DNA from: an uncultured Atopobiaceae bacterium
GTDB taxonomy: Bacteria; Actinomycetota; Coriobacteriia; Coriobacteriales; Atopobiaceae
Assembly (NCBI GenBank): GCA_944322145.1
Contig: CALUNW010000002.1
Coordinates: 62,001-126,000, forward strand
Length of the DNA stretch: 64,000 nt
Direction: 5' to 3'
In this document: positions 9,142-20,043 of the stretch, piece by piece
Layout of the letters: each line of letters starts with the position of its first letter
Numbering within the stretch: the stretch's first letter is position 1
Position numbers and translations under genes: made by a program
Notes under the pieces: generated by a model
The model's database searches: none
What the model was told of the DNA's origin: nothing
Seen by the model: only the letters and a program-made list of their open reading frames with translations

Positions 9142-10392
9142 TCAGCTCTTGCGGTCGTCCATCATGATGAGCGCAAACGACAGGACGATCGCCACGAGGC
9201 ACCCTCCGATCACGGAGAAGTTGATGCCGTTCATGCCCGCGGCGGCGGTGAGGGGGACGGCGAGCGCGAGCGCCGAGACAAGCGCGACGAGGTTGCAGGC
9301 GAGCATGGCGCCCGTGCGGCGCAGCACCACGAGAACGTCGTTGGTGTAGAAGAGGACGCCGACGCACCCGGTGGCGACGAGAACGAAGGGGAAGAGGTAG
9401 GTGTACGGAGCTATGCTCGGGCCAAACACGAGCTGAAGCCCCCAGTCGCCCAGGGCGCTCAGGATGGCGATGAAGACGAGGACGACTCCCACGATCAGCG
9501 CGAGAATGCGAAAGAACGCCCGGATGAACCTCGCGCGCCCCTCCTCGAGCAGCGTCTTGGCAAGCGTCCCGATGAGCGGGCTGTACAGATAGGTCGCCGA
9601 GACCTGGATGAGCACCGCGGGCGTGGCGACGCTCGCATAGATGCCGAGCGCCTCGCTGCCATACGTTGCCCCGAAGTACTGGCGCACGATGGAGACGATT
9701 CCGTTGGCGCAGAGGCTCGCGAGCATCGCGAGCAGGCAGGCTCGGCCGAGGCCCGAAAGGCGCGCGCGGTCGAGGCGCGGGGCCATCGGCCCAAAGCGTC
9801 GCGCGTGGGGGAGGTCGAAGATGAGCGTCACCGCGATGCAGGCGGCTGCCATGCCGAGGATGCCGAGCACGAGGTTGTCGGCGAGGGCGAGCGGGACGGA
9901 GAATCCCACGAGCGACGCCACGCCTCGAATGAGCTGTGACTTTCCTATATAGTCCATCCGCCCGCCCAGCTGGTCGATGCCATAGAGGACGTCGGAGAAG
10001 ACCTCGTCGGACTTGAACACGAGATAGGCGGCAGACGCGGCGAGAAACTCGACGTTTGAGCCGGCGCTCAGGGGGAGATACACCGCCGACCACAGGAGGC
10101 CCGCCACGATGGTGACGAAGCGAAATCCGACGTAGTCGCCGCTCGAGTACTCGTGACGCAGGTCGGAGACCTGGAAGGTCCTGATCTTGTAGAGGCCGAT
10201 GGAGGCGAAGATGACGCCGTTCGCCATGGCGAAGGCGAGGGCCCCCGAGTTCTCGTAGCCTGTCGAGAGGCGCACCACGAGGACGCTCGTGAGCCACTGG
10301 CAGCCAAGATAGAACAGGCAGCCAAAGGCGTTCCACAGCGTGTTGGCGCGCAGTGAGAGGGGGGCGGGGGAGGTGTCGGTAGCTGTGCTCAT
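9142..10392 (-). CDS. Wzx-type polysaccharide flippase / oligosaccharide transporter
   Basis: 416-residue multi-spanning membrane protein of the MOP/MATE-like polysaccharide transporter superfamily, with about 12 hydrophobic segments (for example VVGLLWSAVYL-like and ALIVGVVLVFIAILSALGDW). Such proteins flip lipid-linked repeat units outward. It reads in the same direction as the GT2/DUF2304 pair, with 55 bases between. Third-codon GC is a little lower than in housekeeping genes, typical of surface-polysaccharide islands. No polymerase (Wzy) or chain-length regulator is visible nearby. Confidence 0.82.
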   Translation of the reverse strand: MSTATDTSPAPLSLRANTLWNAFGCLFYLGCQWLTSVLVVRLSTGYENSGALAFAMANGVIFASIGLYKIRTFQVSDLRHEYSSGDYVGFRFVTIVAGLLWSAVYLPLSAGSNVEFLAASAAYLVFKSDEVFSDVLYGIDQLGGRMDYIGKSQLIRGVASLVGFSVPLALADNLVLGILGMAAACIAVTLIFDLPHARRFGPMAPRLDRARLSGLGRACLLAMLASLCANGIVSIVRQYFGATYGSEALGIYASVATPAVLIQVSATYLYSPLIGTLAKTLLEEGRARFIRAFFRILALIVGVVLVFIAILSALGDWGLQLVFGPSIAPYTYLFPFVLVATGCVGVLFYTNDVLVVLRRTGAMLACNLVALVSALALAVPLTAAAGMNGINFSVIGGCLVAIVLSFALIMMDDRKS

Positions 10393-10443
10393 GAGACCGT
10401 ATTGTACACGCAGCCCTCTGGGAAGCCGCTCTTGCTGTGCAGA

Positions 10444-10474
10444 TTCACAACGTCCCTCTGCTTTCGACTAAGAT
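10444..10474 (+). promoter_or_regulatory. Candidate promoter of the 10.5-kb glycosyltransferase
   Basis: TTCACA (10444-10449) and TAAGAT (10469-10474) with a 19-base spacer, in the divergent gap between wzx (minus) and the GT2 gene (plus). The expected transcript start near 10482 lies upstream of GTG 10506 but after ATG 10473. This argues for the GTG start. Confidence 0.35.
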
Positions 10475-10505
10475 GAGATGCGCTCCCGAGAAAGAAAGGC
10501 GTCCC

Positions 10506-11300
10506 GTGTTCACCCCGCAAGATCACACCTTCGCCCTGTGTGCCTATGGTGCGTCTCCGTACCTGGAAGAGTGCGTCCGCTCGCTTCTCGCCCAGACCGT
10601 CAGGACCAACGTCCTCATCGCTACGACGACGCCCAATGACGAAATTCGTCGCGTTGCCGAGAAGTACGGCATCAAGCTTCACGTGAACGACGGCGAGCCG
10701 GGCATCTGCCATGACTGGAACTGCGCAATGGGCCACTGCTCCACCCCGCTCGTCACCATCGCACACCAAGATGACGTCTACCTGCCTCGCTATGCGGAGA
10801 GGATGCTCGCCCTCATGAACGAGGAGAAGCGCCCGCTCATCTTCTTCACCGATTACGGCGAGCTTCGAGATGGTAGCCCGTGCGACAGCAACCGCCTCCT
10901 CGGCATCAAGCGCACGCTGCTCGCCCCGCTCAAGGCGAGGTCGCTTCGCAGCAGCAAGCTCGTGCGCCGCCGCATCCTTTCGTGCGGCTCCGCCATCTGC
11001 TGCCCATCGGTCACCATGTGCGTGCCCAACCTTTCCTCGCCGGTCTTTGTGAGCACCATGAAGTCGAATCTCGACTGGGAGGCGTGGGAGCGCATCTCTC
11101 GGCTCGACGGCGCGTTCCTCTACTGCCCCGAGGTCCTCATGCGCCACCGCATTCACGAGGGCTCCGAGACCTCGCACCTCATTCGCGATGACACGCGGAC
11201 CAAGGAGGACCTGGCCATGCTCGAGAAGTTTTGGCCACGGCCCGTTGCGAGACTCGTCAACCGCGTCTACGCGGCGGGGCAGGCGAGCAACAGCCTATAG
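10506..11300 (+). CDS. GT2-family glycosyltransferase
   Basis: 264-residue family-2 glycosyltransferase: FALCAYGASPYLEECVRSLL at the N-terminus, the donor-site region IKLHVNDGEPG and the metal-site equivalent TIAHQDDVYLPRY. The C-terminal part (LVNRVYAAGQ) lacks membrane helices. I prefer GTG 10506, preceded by GAAAGG, over ATG 10473 or 10437 because the conserved domain then starts at once and the likely promoter lies between. It is the first plus-strand gene of the polysaccharide island, ahead of the rml genes. Its acceptor is unknown. Confidence 0.85.
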   Translation: MFTPQDHTFALCAYGASPYLEECVRSLLAQTVRTNVLIATTTPNDEIRRVAEKYGIKLHVNDGEPGICHDWNCAMGHCSTPLVTIAHQDDVYLPRYAERMLALMNEEKRPLIFFTDYGELRDGSPCDSNRLLGIKRTLLAPLKARSLRSSKLVRRRILSCGSAICCPSVTMCVPNLSSPVFVSTMKSNLDWEAWERISRLDGAFLYCPEVLMRHRIHEGSETSHLIRDDTRTKEDLAMLEKFWPRPVARLVNRVYAAGQASNSL

Positions 11301-11317
11301 GGAGGGCTCAGCGGTAG

Positions 11318-13291
<1,974 letters not shown>

Positions 13292-13304
13292 GGAGGTCAC
13301 GGCG

Positions 13305-14777
13305 ATGGAGTACGAGAAGCGGCTTGTTGCGCACGACACGGGCATCCCGGGTCTTACGGTCGTCGACCTCCCCGTCCACGGCGACAGCCGCGGCTGGTTC
13401 AAGGAGAACTGGCAGCGGGAGAAGATGGTTGCCCTGGGCCTGCCGGACCGCCGCTGGGTGCAGAACAACGTCTCGTACAACGTGGGCAGGGGCGCGACCC
13501 GCGGCATCCACGCCGAGCCGTGGGACAAGTTCGTCTCCGTGGCCACGGGCTCGGTCTTCGGCGCCTGGGTCGACCTGCGCGCGGGGAGCGAGGCGTTCGG
13601 GAGGACGTACACGTGCACCCTCGACCCGTCGAAGGCGATATACGTGCCCCGCGGCGTGGGCAACTCCTACCAGGCCCTCGAGGACGGCACGGCGTACACC
13701 TACCTCGTGGACGCGCACTGGTCCGCGGAGCTCAAGGGGACGTACACGTTCGTGAACCTCGCCGACCCGGACCTCGCCATCCCCTGGCCCATCCCGCTCG
13801 GGGAGTGCGAGCTCTCCGAGGCCGACAAGAACCACCCGCTCCTCAGGGACGTCGAGCCCATGGCGCCGAGGAGGACCCTCGTCACGGGCGCGAACGGCCA
13901 GCTGGGCCGCGCCGTGCGCGGGCTCGCCGAGGAGCGCGGCCTCCTCGGCAGCTTCGACTTCTGCGACGTCGACGAGTTCGACTTCTCGGACCCCGCCCAG
14001 TACGGCAGGTACGACTGGCCGCTCTACGGCGCGGTCATCAACTGCGGCGCCTACACCGCCGTGGACGCCGCGGAGACCCCCGAGGGGCGCGTGGCGGCCT
14101 GGAGGGCCAACGCGGCCGGCCCGGCGCTCCTCTCGAGGGCCTGCGCCGAGCACGGGATCACGCTCGTGCACGTGAGCTCCGACTACGTGTTCGACGGCGC
14201 CCGCGAGGCGCACGACGAGGGCGAGCCGCTCTCGCCGCTGTCCGTCTACGGCCAGAGCAAGGCCGCCGGCGACCTTGCCGTCTCCACGTGCCCCCGCCAC
14301 TACGTCCTGCGCAGCTCGTGGGTGGTCGGCGACGGCCGCAACTTCGTGCGGACCATGTGCGCCCTCTCCGACCGCGTCGCCGACCCGGGCGACCCGCTCG
14401 ACCACGTCGACGTCGTTGACGACCAGGTCGGACGCCTCACCTTCGCCGACCAGATGGCCGGGGGCATCCTCCACCTGCTCGGCTACCGCCCGGGCTCGCC
14501 GCTGCCGCTCGAGCCGGCGCCCTTCGGCGCCTACGACCTCACCGGCTCCGGCCGCGCCGCGTCGTGGGCCGAGGTCGCCCGCGAGGTCTTCGACCTGCGC
14601 GGCGGCAACGGTGGCGCGGTGCGCCCCGTGAGCACGGCCGACTACTACGCCGGTGCCGCCGGCCCCGTCGCCCCGCGGCCGGCGCGCTCCTCCCTCGACC
14701 TCTCAAAGATCGAGGCCGCGGGCTTCTCGCCCCGCGACTGGGAGGAGGAGCTCGCGGAGTACGTCTCTGCGCTGTAG
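13305..14777 (+). CDS. rfbC/rfbD: Fused dTDP-4-dehydrorhamnose 3,5-epimerase / dTDP-4-dehydrorhamnose reductase (RmlC-RmlD)
   Basis: 490-residue fusion of the last two steps of dTDP-L-rhamnose synthesis. Residues ~1-185 are a cupin epimerase (DSRGWFKENW, RGIHAEPWDKFVSVATGSV, YVPRGVGNSYQAL). Residues ~190-490 are the NAD(P)H reductase (RRTLVTGANGQLGRAVRGL, SSDYVFDGAREAHDE, YGQSKAAGD with the catalytic Tyr/Lys pair). The epimerase half has the shorter RGIHAEPWDK form rather than RGLHYQ, as seen in other fused proteins. With rmlA and rmlB it completes the pathway in three genes. Confidence 0.95.
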   Translation: MEYEKRLVAHDTGIPGLTVVDLPVHGDSRGWFKENWQREKMVALGLPDRRWVQNNVSYNVGRGATRGIHAEPWDKFVSVATGSVFGAWVDLRAGSEAFGRTYTCTLDPSKAIYVPRGVGNSYQALEDGTAYTYLVDAHWSAELKGTYTFVNLADPDLAIPWPIPLGECELSEADKNHPLLRDVEPMAPRRTLVTGANGQLGRAVRGLAEERGLLGSFDFCDVDEFDFSDPAQYGRYDWPLYGAVINCGAYTAVDAAETPEGRVAAWRANAAGPALLSRACAEHGITLVHVSSDYVFDGAREAHDEGEPLSPLSVYGQSKAAGDLAVSTCPRHYVLRSSWVVGDGRNFVRTMCALSDRVADPGDPLDHVDVVDDQVGRLTFADQMAGGILHLLGYRPGSPLPLEPAPFGAYDLTGSGRAASWAEVAREVFDLRGGNGGAVRPVSTADYYAGAAGPVAPRPARSSLDLSKIEAAGFSPRDWEEELAEYVSAL

Positions 14778-14807
14778 CCCCGTCGAACACAGGAGATCGT
14801 CGTCACC

Positions 14808-16901
14808 ATGTGGACTCAGTTTGCCCTTGTCGTTGCCGTGCTGTGCGTGATGCTGTTCGCACCCGGCGCACTTCTCGCAACGTCCCTGCGCCTGCGCCCC
14901 CTTCGGGCGCTCGCCGTCGCGCCCGTCCTCTCGACGCTTGTCTACGTCCTTCTCGCCAACGTCTACGCCGTTGCCGGAGTTCCCGCCTCGGGAGCCACAC
15001 TCTTCATTCCCGCCCTGTTGGCGAGTGTCGTCGCGGCGGGCGCGTCGCTTGCCCTTCGCGCTGGTCGCCGGCGCGCGGGCTCGCACGCCGCCGGCCCCGT
15101 GGCGGTGTCTCCCTGGAGGCGTGACGTCTCCCTTGTACCCTGCGCTCTCTGCCTCGCAGTCGGGCTGGTCGCGATCACCGCGGTGTTCGTGAAGAACCTC
15201 GACGGTCCGGCGTCATATCTGCAGGAGTACGACAACGTGTTCCATCTGGGCGTCGTCCACAACTTCGTCGAATCGGGGTCCTTCTCGTTCTTCAACAACA
15301 CGCTCTACTCCGTTCCCGACCTCTCCTTCACTCCTCCAAGCGAGTTTGAGTCCTCCTTCTACCCGAGCGCCTGGCACTGTCTGGCCGCGATGGCGGTCAC
15401 CCTCACCGACGCGTCCGTCCCGCTCGTCGCCAATGCCCTCAACACCACCATGGCGGGCATCGTCTTCCCCCTCACCCTGCTCGTCCTCGTCGACGGCCTG
15501 TTTCGCGGAGATCGGCGCGTGTGTGCCTGCACGGCGTTGAGCGTGATGGCAGTGGGGGCGTTCCCGTGGGTGTTCCTGCTCTTTGGGCCGCTTCACCCCA
15601 ACCTGATGTCCTACGTCCTGCTGCCCGCCGTCATCTTCTCCTTCTATATGTTTTTCGAGGACGGGCAGCTCGTGGCGGATCGCGTCTGCGCGGGCGCGCT
15701 GTTCGTGATGGGCATGATCACGGTCGCCGCGTCGCAGCCCAATGCCGTCTTCACCGCCGCGGTCTTCCTGGCGCCCTTCGTCGTCTGGCAGGCGTCGCGC
15801 CTCGCGGACCTCTCTGCGCTTCGCCGCCATGCCGTAGCATGGCGCGTGGCCCTCTCTGCGGCTGCCATCGTCATCGTCGCGCTCATCTGGCAGTTCTGCT
15901 TCGGTCTCGACGCGCTCCAGGACACGGTCACCTTTGACATCTGGAAGGCCACCACGAATCCCGCCCAAGCGGTCGTGAACGTCCTCACGCTTGGGCTGAC
16001 CTCCTATACCGCGGCTCAGCCCTTGGTCGCCGCGGCGGTCGCCATTGGCTTTGCGCGCGTTCTCACCACGCGGCGGCTGCGCTGGATGGCGGCGTCCTAC
16101 TGCTTCGCGGCCGTTATCTATGTCGTTGCCGTCTCGAGCGACGGTGACCTCAAGCAGCTGCTCGCGGGCTTTTGGTACGCCGACCCGCCGCGCCTTGCCG
16201 CCACGATCGGCCTCTTTGCCATCCCGCTCGCCGCATTGGGCGTGGCGACGATGTGGGGCTGGGTCTCATCGATCGTCTCGAAAAAGACTGCACACGCCTC
16301 CGACGGACGCCTCGCCCCGTCCGCACGTCTCGGGCTCTTCTCGGCGCTCGCCGCCCTGTGGATGGTCACGGTCTTCTATCCCAGCTATGCGGTGCCCGGG
16401 CGCTACAGCGTCGAGACGGCCTTCGGTCGCGTGCGCTCATCTGCTCGACAGGGAAACGACCAGCAGGCGGTAAACGTCTTCGACGAGGACGAGCGCGAAT
16501 TTGTGGAGGAGGCGCTCTCCCTCATGCCGGAGGACTCGCTCATCATCAACGAGCCCAACGACGGCAGCGCGTTCGCGTATGCGACCATGGACGCCAATCT
16601 GTACTACCGTTACCTCCCCGTGAGCGCGGTCGAGCTCGAGAACGACGAGAGCCGCCTTATCAGGATGAGCCTGGACGAGTATGCCTCGGACTCAGAGGTG
16701 CGGGATGCGGTCGCCTCCACTGGGGCACGTTACGTCCTCGTCCTCGACATGGATGGGGAGAGAACCGATGAACGACGGTTCCTCAGCAGCTATTATCCGG
16801 AGCAGTGGGAGGGCATCAACGAGCTTACGGACGACACCCCGGGCTTCAAGGTCCTTCTCGCCGAGGGCGACATGCGCCTCTACGAGCTGACTGCGCTCTA
16901 G
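14808..16901 (+). CDS. Large polytopic membrane protein of the DUF6541 type
   Basis: 697-residue membrane protein with about 12-14 hydrophobic segments in the first 530 residues and a soluble C-terminal tail (about 545-697, NVFDEDEREFVEEALSLMPEDSLI...). The luminal-loop motif YLQEYDNVFHLGVVHNFVESG and SFYPSAWHCLAAMA resemble actinobacterial DUF6541 proteins and GT-C-like enzymes. An arabinosyl/rhamnosyl-transferase-like role in envelope glycan assembly is plausible, not shown. It follows rmlCD by 30 bases (AGGAGAT before the ATG). Third-position GC is lower than in rmlABCD. Confidence 0.72.
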   Translation: MWTQFALVVAVLCVMLFAPGALLATSLRLRPLRALAVAPVLSTLVYVLLANVYAVAGVPASGATLFIPALLASVVAAGASLALRAGRRRAGSHAAGPVAVSPWRRDVSLVPCALCLAVGLVAITAVFVKNLDGPASYLQEYDNVFHLGVVHNFVESGSFSFFNNTLYSVPDLSFTPPSEFESSFYPSAWHCLAAMAVTLTDASVPLVANALNTTMAGIVFPLTLLVLVDGLFRGDRRVCACTALSVMAVGAFPWVFLLFGPLHPNLMSYVLLPAVIFSFYMFFEDGQLVADRVCAGALFVMGMITVAASQPNAVFTAAVFLAPFVVWQASRLADLSALRRHAVAWRVALSAAAIVIVALIWQFCFGLDALQDTVTFDIWKATTNPAQAVVNVLTLGLTSYTAAQPLVAAAVAIGFARVLTTRRLRWMAASYCFAAVIYVVAVSSDGDLKQLLAGFWYADPPRLAATIGLFAIPLAALGVATMWGWVSSIVSKKTAHASDGRLAPSARLGLFSALAALWMVTVFYPSYAVPGRYSVETAFGRVRSSARQGNDQQAVNVFDEDEREFVEEALSLMPEDSLIINEPNDGSAFAYATMDANLYYRYLPVSAVELENDESRLIRMSLDEYASDSEVRDAVASTGARYVLVLDMDGERTDERRFLSSYYPEQWEGINELTDDTPGFKVLLAEGDMRLYELTAL

Positions 16902-16945
16902 AGCCTCGTTTCGCGGCGCGGCGAGAAGAAATCCCAAAATCTCGC

Positions 16946-16973
16946 TTGCATCTCCCTCCGCCATCTGTATACT
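16946..16973 (+). promoter_or_regulatory. Promoter of tRNA-Asn
   Basis: TTGCAT (16946-16951), a 16-base spacer, then TATACT (16968-16973), about 30 bases before the tRNA. This is the best match to a vegetative promoter in the window. Confidence 0.7.
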
Positions 16974-17002
16974 CTTCTCTTGTGCAAACGCACCCCACCA
17001 AT

Positions 17003-17077
17003 TCCCCGGTGGCGCAGTGGTAGCGCAGCTGACTGTTAATCAGCGTGTCGTAGGTTCGAATCCTACCCGGGGAGCCA
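17003..17077 (+). tRNA. tRNA-Asn (anticodon GTT)
   Basis: Cloverleaf read by eye. Acceptor TCCCCGG (17003-17009) pairs with CCGGGGA (17067-17073), the discriminator is G (17074) and CCA is encoded (17075-17077). The anticodon stem GCTGA/TCAGC encloses CTGTTAA, giving anticodon GTT at 17035-17037. The T-arm has GGTTCGAATCC. No intron and no neighbouring tRNA. It is flanked by a good promoter and a strong terminator, so it is a monocistronic unit. Confidence 0.97.
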
Positions 17078-17085
17078 GAGAATGC

Positions 17086-17119
17086 GAGGTCACGGGCTAT
17101 GTCCCGTGGCCTCTTTTTT
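17086..17119 (+). terminator. Rho-independent terminator of tRNA-Asn
   Basis: GAGGTCACGGG (17086-17096) pairs with CCCGTGGCCTC (17103-17113) over 11 bp with one G-T pair, followed by six T (17114-17119). It is the cleanest intrinsic terminator in the window. Confidence 0.9.
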
Positions 17120-17174
17120 CATGTTTCTACACGCTCGTCGCGCAGCGTTGCGCATCTTGCTCGCCGCCCAGCCA

Positions 17175-17288
17175 AGATTTGTACGACCTTTCGTGGGCGA
17201 GAGGCGGAGGCTATGTGCATCCTTGCAGGTAGATGGCCCGTCGTCTCCTCGCGTGCCGGCCGCAGCCAGGATATGGTCGTACAAATCT
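17175..17288. repeat. ATGTACGACC-family inverted repeat, copy 1
   Basis: Arm AGATTTGTACGACC (17175-17188) and its exact complement (17275-17288) enclose 86 bp. The same GTACGACC arm design recurs at 57346-57439. A further 7-bp hairpin, GGGTCGC (17294-17300) with GCGACCC (17327-17333), lies just outside. Together with the tRNA terminator and the wzm promoter, this accounts for the 337-base gap 17078-17414; no gene is visible in it. Confidence 0.8.
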
Positions 17289-17349
17289 CGCAGGGGTCGC
17301 GCATCAGCTGCGCGTCAGCCGCGCGGGCGACCCGCCCTCTCTGCCATTT

Positions 17350-17378
17350 CTGTGACTCATCCGGGGCTGTGATAGGAT
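17350..17378 (+). promoter_or_regulatory. Candidate extended -10 promoter for the Wzm/Wzt exporter genes
   Basis: TGATAGGAT (TG-A-TAGGAT, hexamer at 17373-17378) with a weak -35 (CTGTGA, 17350-17355). It would start a transcript about 30 bases before the wzm TTG. Confidence 0.4.
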
Positions 17379-17414
17379 TCCCACGTAAAGCAGCCAGCCA
17401 GGCCGGGAGGAACC

Positions 17415-18239
17415 TTGAGCCAGGAACGCACCACTGCCGCGACGGGCGCGCACGTCTCCGGCGTCAGCGCAAAGAACCGCTTCATCCTCGAGCAGCTCGT
17501 GAGCAAGGACTTCAAGCTGCGCTACCGCCGCTCCGTGCTGGGCGTCGTCTGGAGCGTGCTCAACCCGCTGCTCATGATGATCATCATGAGCTTCGTGTTC
17601 TCCTACTTCCTGCGGGGCTCCAACGTGGAGAACTACCCGCTCTACCTCATCGTGGGCAACATCACCTTCGGCCTGATGAACGAGGCCACGTCCACCGGGC
17701 TGACCTCCATCATCGACGCGGCGCCCCTGCTCAAGAAGGTCAAGGTCGACCGCTGGGTCTTCCCGGTGCAGAAGGCCTTCACCGCCGTCGTGAACTTCGC
17801 GCTATCGCTCATCGCCGTCGTCATCGTCATGCTGTTCTTCCAGGTGACGCCCACGTGGCACCTGGTCTGGATGCTTCCGGCGCTGCTGCTGCTCATGGTC
17901 TTCTGCATGGGCGTCAGCCTGCTCATCTCCTCGCTCGCCGTCTTCTTCCGCGACATGGTCCACCTCTGGAGCGTGCTCATCACCGCCTGGACCTACCTGA
18001 CGCCCATCTTCTGGGACCTCTCGCTGCTCACGAGCGCGGGCGCCCCGTGGTACGTCCTCGCGGTGGTCAAGGCCAACCCCATGTACAACTACATCGACAT
18101 GATGCGCTGCGCGATCGTCTACCAGGCGACCCCGGGCAGGACGGTCATCCTGCTCGCGATCTTCTGGGCGCTTCTCGCCCTCGTGGCGGGCGTCGTCGTC
18201 TTCCGCAAGACCGAGCACAAGTTCATCCTCTACATCTAG
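17415..18239 (+). CDS. wzm: ABC-2 type polysaccharide export permease (Wzm-like)
   Basis: 274-residue ABC-2 permease. The N-terminal cytoplasmic part contains VSKDFKLRYRRSVLGVVWSVLNPLL, the amphipathic helix and first membrane segment typical of teichoic-acid/O-antigen exporters (TagG/Wzm). About six membrane helices follow, and the protein ends FRKTEHKFILYI. It would export a finished glycan across the membrane with the ATPase encoded 14 bases downstream. The start is TTG 17415 with GGGAGG 4 bases before it; no ATG fits. Confidence 0.92.
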   Translation: MSQERTTAATGAHVSGVSAKNRFILEQLVSKDFKLRYRRSVLGVVWSVLNPLLMMIIMSFVFSYFLRGSNVENYPLYLIVGNITFGLMNEATSTGLTSIIDAAPLLKKVKVDRWVFPVQKAFTAVVNFALSLIAVVIVMLFFQVTPTWHLVWMLPALLLLMVFCMGVSLLISSLAVFFRDMVHLWSVLITAWTYLTPIFWDLSLLTSAGAPWYVLAVVKANPMYNYIDMMRCAIVYQATPGRTVILLAIFWALLALVAGVVVFRKTEHKFILYI

Positions 18240-18253
18240 GCAGGTACACCCCC

Positions 18254-19924
18254 ATGGCAAACACCGAGGCTCCCGAGTACGCCATCGAGGTCGACAACGT
18301 CTCGATGATCTTCAACATAGCAAACGAGCAGCTCAACAACCTCAAGGAGTATTTCATCAAGATCATGAGGCACGAGCTGTTCTTCAAGGAGTTCCGCGCC
18401 CTCAACGACGTGAGCTTCAAGGTGAGGCGCGGCGAGGTCGTGGGCCTGGTGGGCACCAACGGCTCCGGCAAGTCCACGATGCTCAAGTGCATCGCGGGCG
18501 TGCTCGAGCCCTCGGAGGGCTCCGTCACCGTGCGCGGCAACATCGCGCCCCTGATCGAGCTGGGCGCCGGCTTTGACGCCGAGCTCACGGCGCGCGAGAA
18601 CATCTACCTCAACGGGGCCCTTCTCGGCTACACCCGCGAGTTCATCGACGAGCATCTCCAGGACATCATCGACTTCGCCGAGCTCGAGAACTTCATGGAC
18701 ATGCCCCTCAAGAACTACTCCTCGGGCATGGTCGCGCGCATCGCCTTCGCCATCGCCACGGTGACCGAGCCCGACGTGCTCATCGTCGACGAGACGCTCT
18801 CCGTGGGCGACGTCTTCTTCCAGCAGAAGTGCGAGGACCGCATCAAGCGCTTCATCGAGTCGGGCAACGTCACGGTGCTCTTCGTGTCGCACTCCATGGC
18901 ACAGGTCGCCCGAATCTGCGAGCGCGTCATCTGGATCGAGAAGGGCGTGCAGCGCATGGACGGCCCCGCCAAGGAGGTCTGCGAGGCCTACCGGGCACAG
19001 TTCGAGCCGGTCCCCGCCCAGGCGGTCGAGAAGGTCACGATCGAGCGCCTCGTCGCAGACACCGCTGACGCGCTGGTCGGGGCGAACGCGCGCACGGGCC
19101 TCATCCCCGAGGCCGCGCCGAGCGGCGCCCCCAACCGCTTCTATCTCGCCTACACCGGCATGCCCCAGGGCATCCCCGGCGTGAGGTACCAGGTCAAGAA
19201 GGCCGGCGCGTACTTCTACGTCACGCTCGACCCGTCCCTGTACCAGGTTGTCTCCCTCAAGGACCAGGAGGGGCGCATCGTGCGCGAGGTCATCGACGAG
19301 GGGACCTATACCGTGGAGATCGACCTCGCCGACCACGCGCGCCATCGCTACGACCTCGCGTGCACCACGTACGAGTTCACCGTCAAACGCTTCGGCCACT
19401 ACGCCGACGTCAACTCCGCGGCGTGGTACTCCGTCTCGGTCGAGCGCGCCTACAACCTGTACTACCTCGACGAGGCCGAGAACAACCTCTTCTTCCCGGA
19501 GAGTCCGATCACCCCGGGAGACGCGGTGTGCCTGATCAGCCGCATGGCGGGCGGCCCGGGCGAGAAGGACGAGGCGCTCGCATGGGCGCGCGAGGCGGGG
19601 ATCGTCGACGGGCTGCCGGGGTTCGACGCAGCAGACACGGTGAGTCGCGAGCAGTACGCCCACATGCTCGCCAACCTCGCGCGCGCGAAGGGGGAGTACG
19701 CAGAGGCCTCGCTCGAGGCGCTCTCCGACATCTCCGACGCCGACGGCATCTCCGACTGGGCCCTCGCCGACGTGGCCTGGGCCGTCGCCAACCGGGTCAT
19801 GGGCCGCGGCGGCTTTGTCAACAGCGCCGGCACGCTCACCCGTGCCGAGGCGGTCGCCCTGGCGGTGAACTACCAGCCCGAGTCGCTCGACGGCCACGAC
19901 CGCGTGGTGAACCCGCGCCCGTAG
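18254..19924 (+). CDS. wzt: Wzt-like polysaccharide ABC exporter ATPase with C-terminal SLH-like repeats
   Basis: 556 residues, about twice the size of a bare TagH/Wzt ATPase. Residues ~1-255 are the nucleotide-binding domain: Walker A GTNGSGKST (about 66-74), signature NYSSGMVAR (about 153), Walker B VLIVDETLSVGD, His switch VLFVSHSM. Residues ~290-415 form an unrecognised beta-rich segment (RFYLAYTGMPQGIPGVRYQV onward). From ~418 to 545 three S-layer-homology-like units follow: ITPGDAVCLISRM, then VSREQYAHMLANLAR (~462), then ISDWALADVAWAVANRVMGR with LTRAEAVALAVNY (~528). Wzt proteins often carry a C-terminal glycan-binding domain that sets cargo specificity, and SLH repeats bind cell-wall glycans, so the repeats may do that job here. 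No signal peptide is present. Confidence 0.9.
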   Translation: MANTEAPEYAIEVDNVSMIFNIANEQLNNLKEYFIKIMRHELFFKEFRALNDVSFKVRRGEVVGLVGTNGSGKSTMLKCIAGVLEPSEGSVTVRGNIAPLIELGAGFDAELTARENIYLNGALLGYTREFIDEHLQDIIDFAELENFMDMPLKNYSSGMVARIAFAIATVTEPDVLIVDETLSVGDVFFQQKCEDRIKRFIESGNVTVLFVSHSMAQVARICERVIWIEKGVQRMDGPAKEVCEAYRAQFEPVPAQAVEKVTIERLVADTADALVGANARTGLIPEAAPSGAPNRFYLAYTGMPQGIPGVRYQVKKAGAYFYVTLDPSLYQVVSLKDQEGRIVREVIDEGTYTVEIDLADHARHRYDLACTTYEFTVKRFGHYADVNSAAWYSVSVERAYNLYYLDEAENNLFFPESPITPGDAVCLISRMAGGPGEKDEALAWAREAGIVDGLPGFDAADTVSREQYAHMLANLARAKGEYAEASLEALSDISDADGISDWALADVAWAVANRVMGRGGFVNSAGTLTRAEAVALAVNYQPESLDGHDRVVNPRP

Positions 19925-19948
19925 CTGGCCCGTCCTGCGCCGACTTTT

Positions 19949-19999
19949 CGGGCCGGTTCCGGTCGCTCTCCTTGCTCCAAAACGACCGCGGCCGGCCCG
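19949..19999 (+). terminator. Probable terminator of the wzm-wzt operon
   Basis: Hairpin with CGGGCCGG (19949-19956) pairing with CCGGCCCG (19992-19999) and an inner CGGTCG/CGACCG stem, followed by TTATTCTCG. It starts about 25 bases after the wzt stop. Confidence 0.55.
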
Positions 20000-20043
20000 T
20001 TATTCTCGCCCGCGCCCCCGCCCCGCGGCGCCCGCCCATGGTG

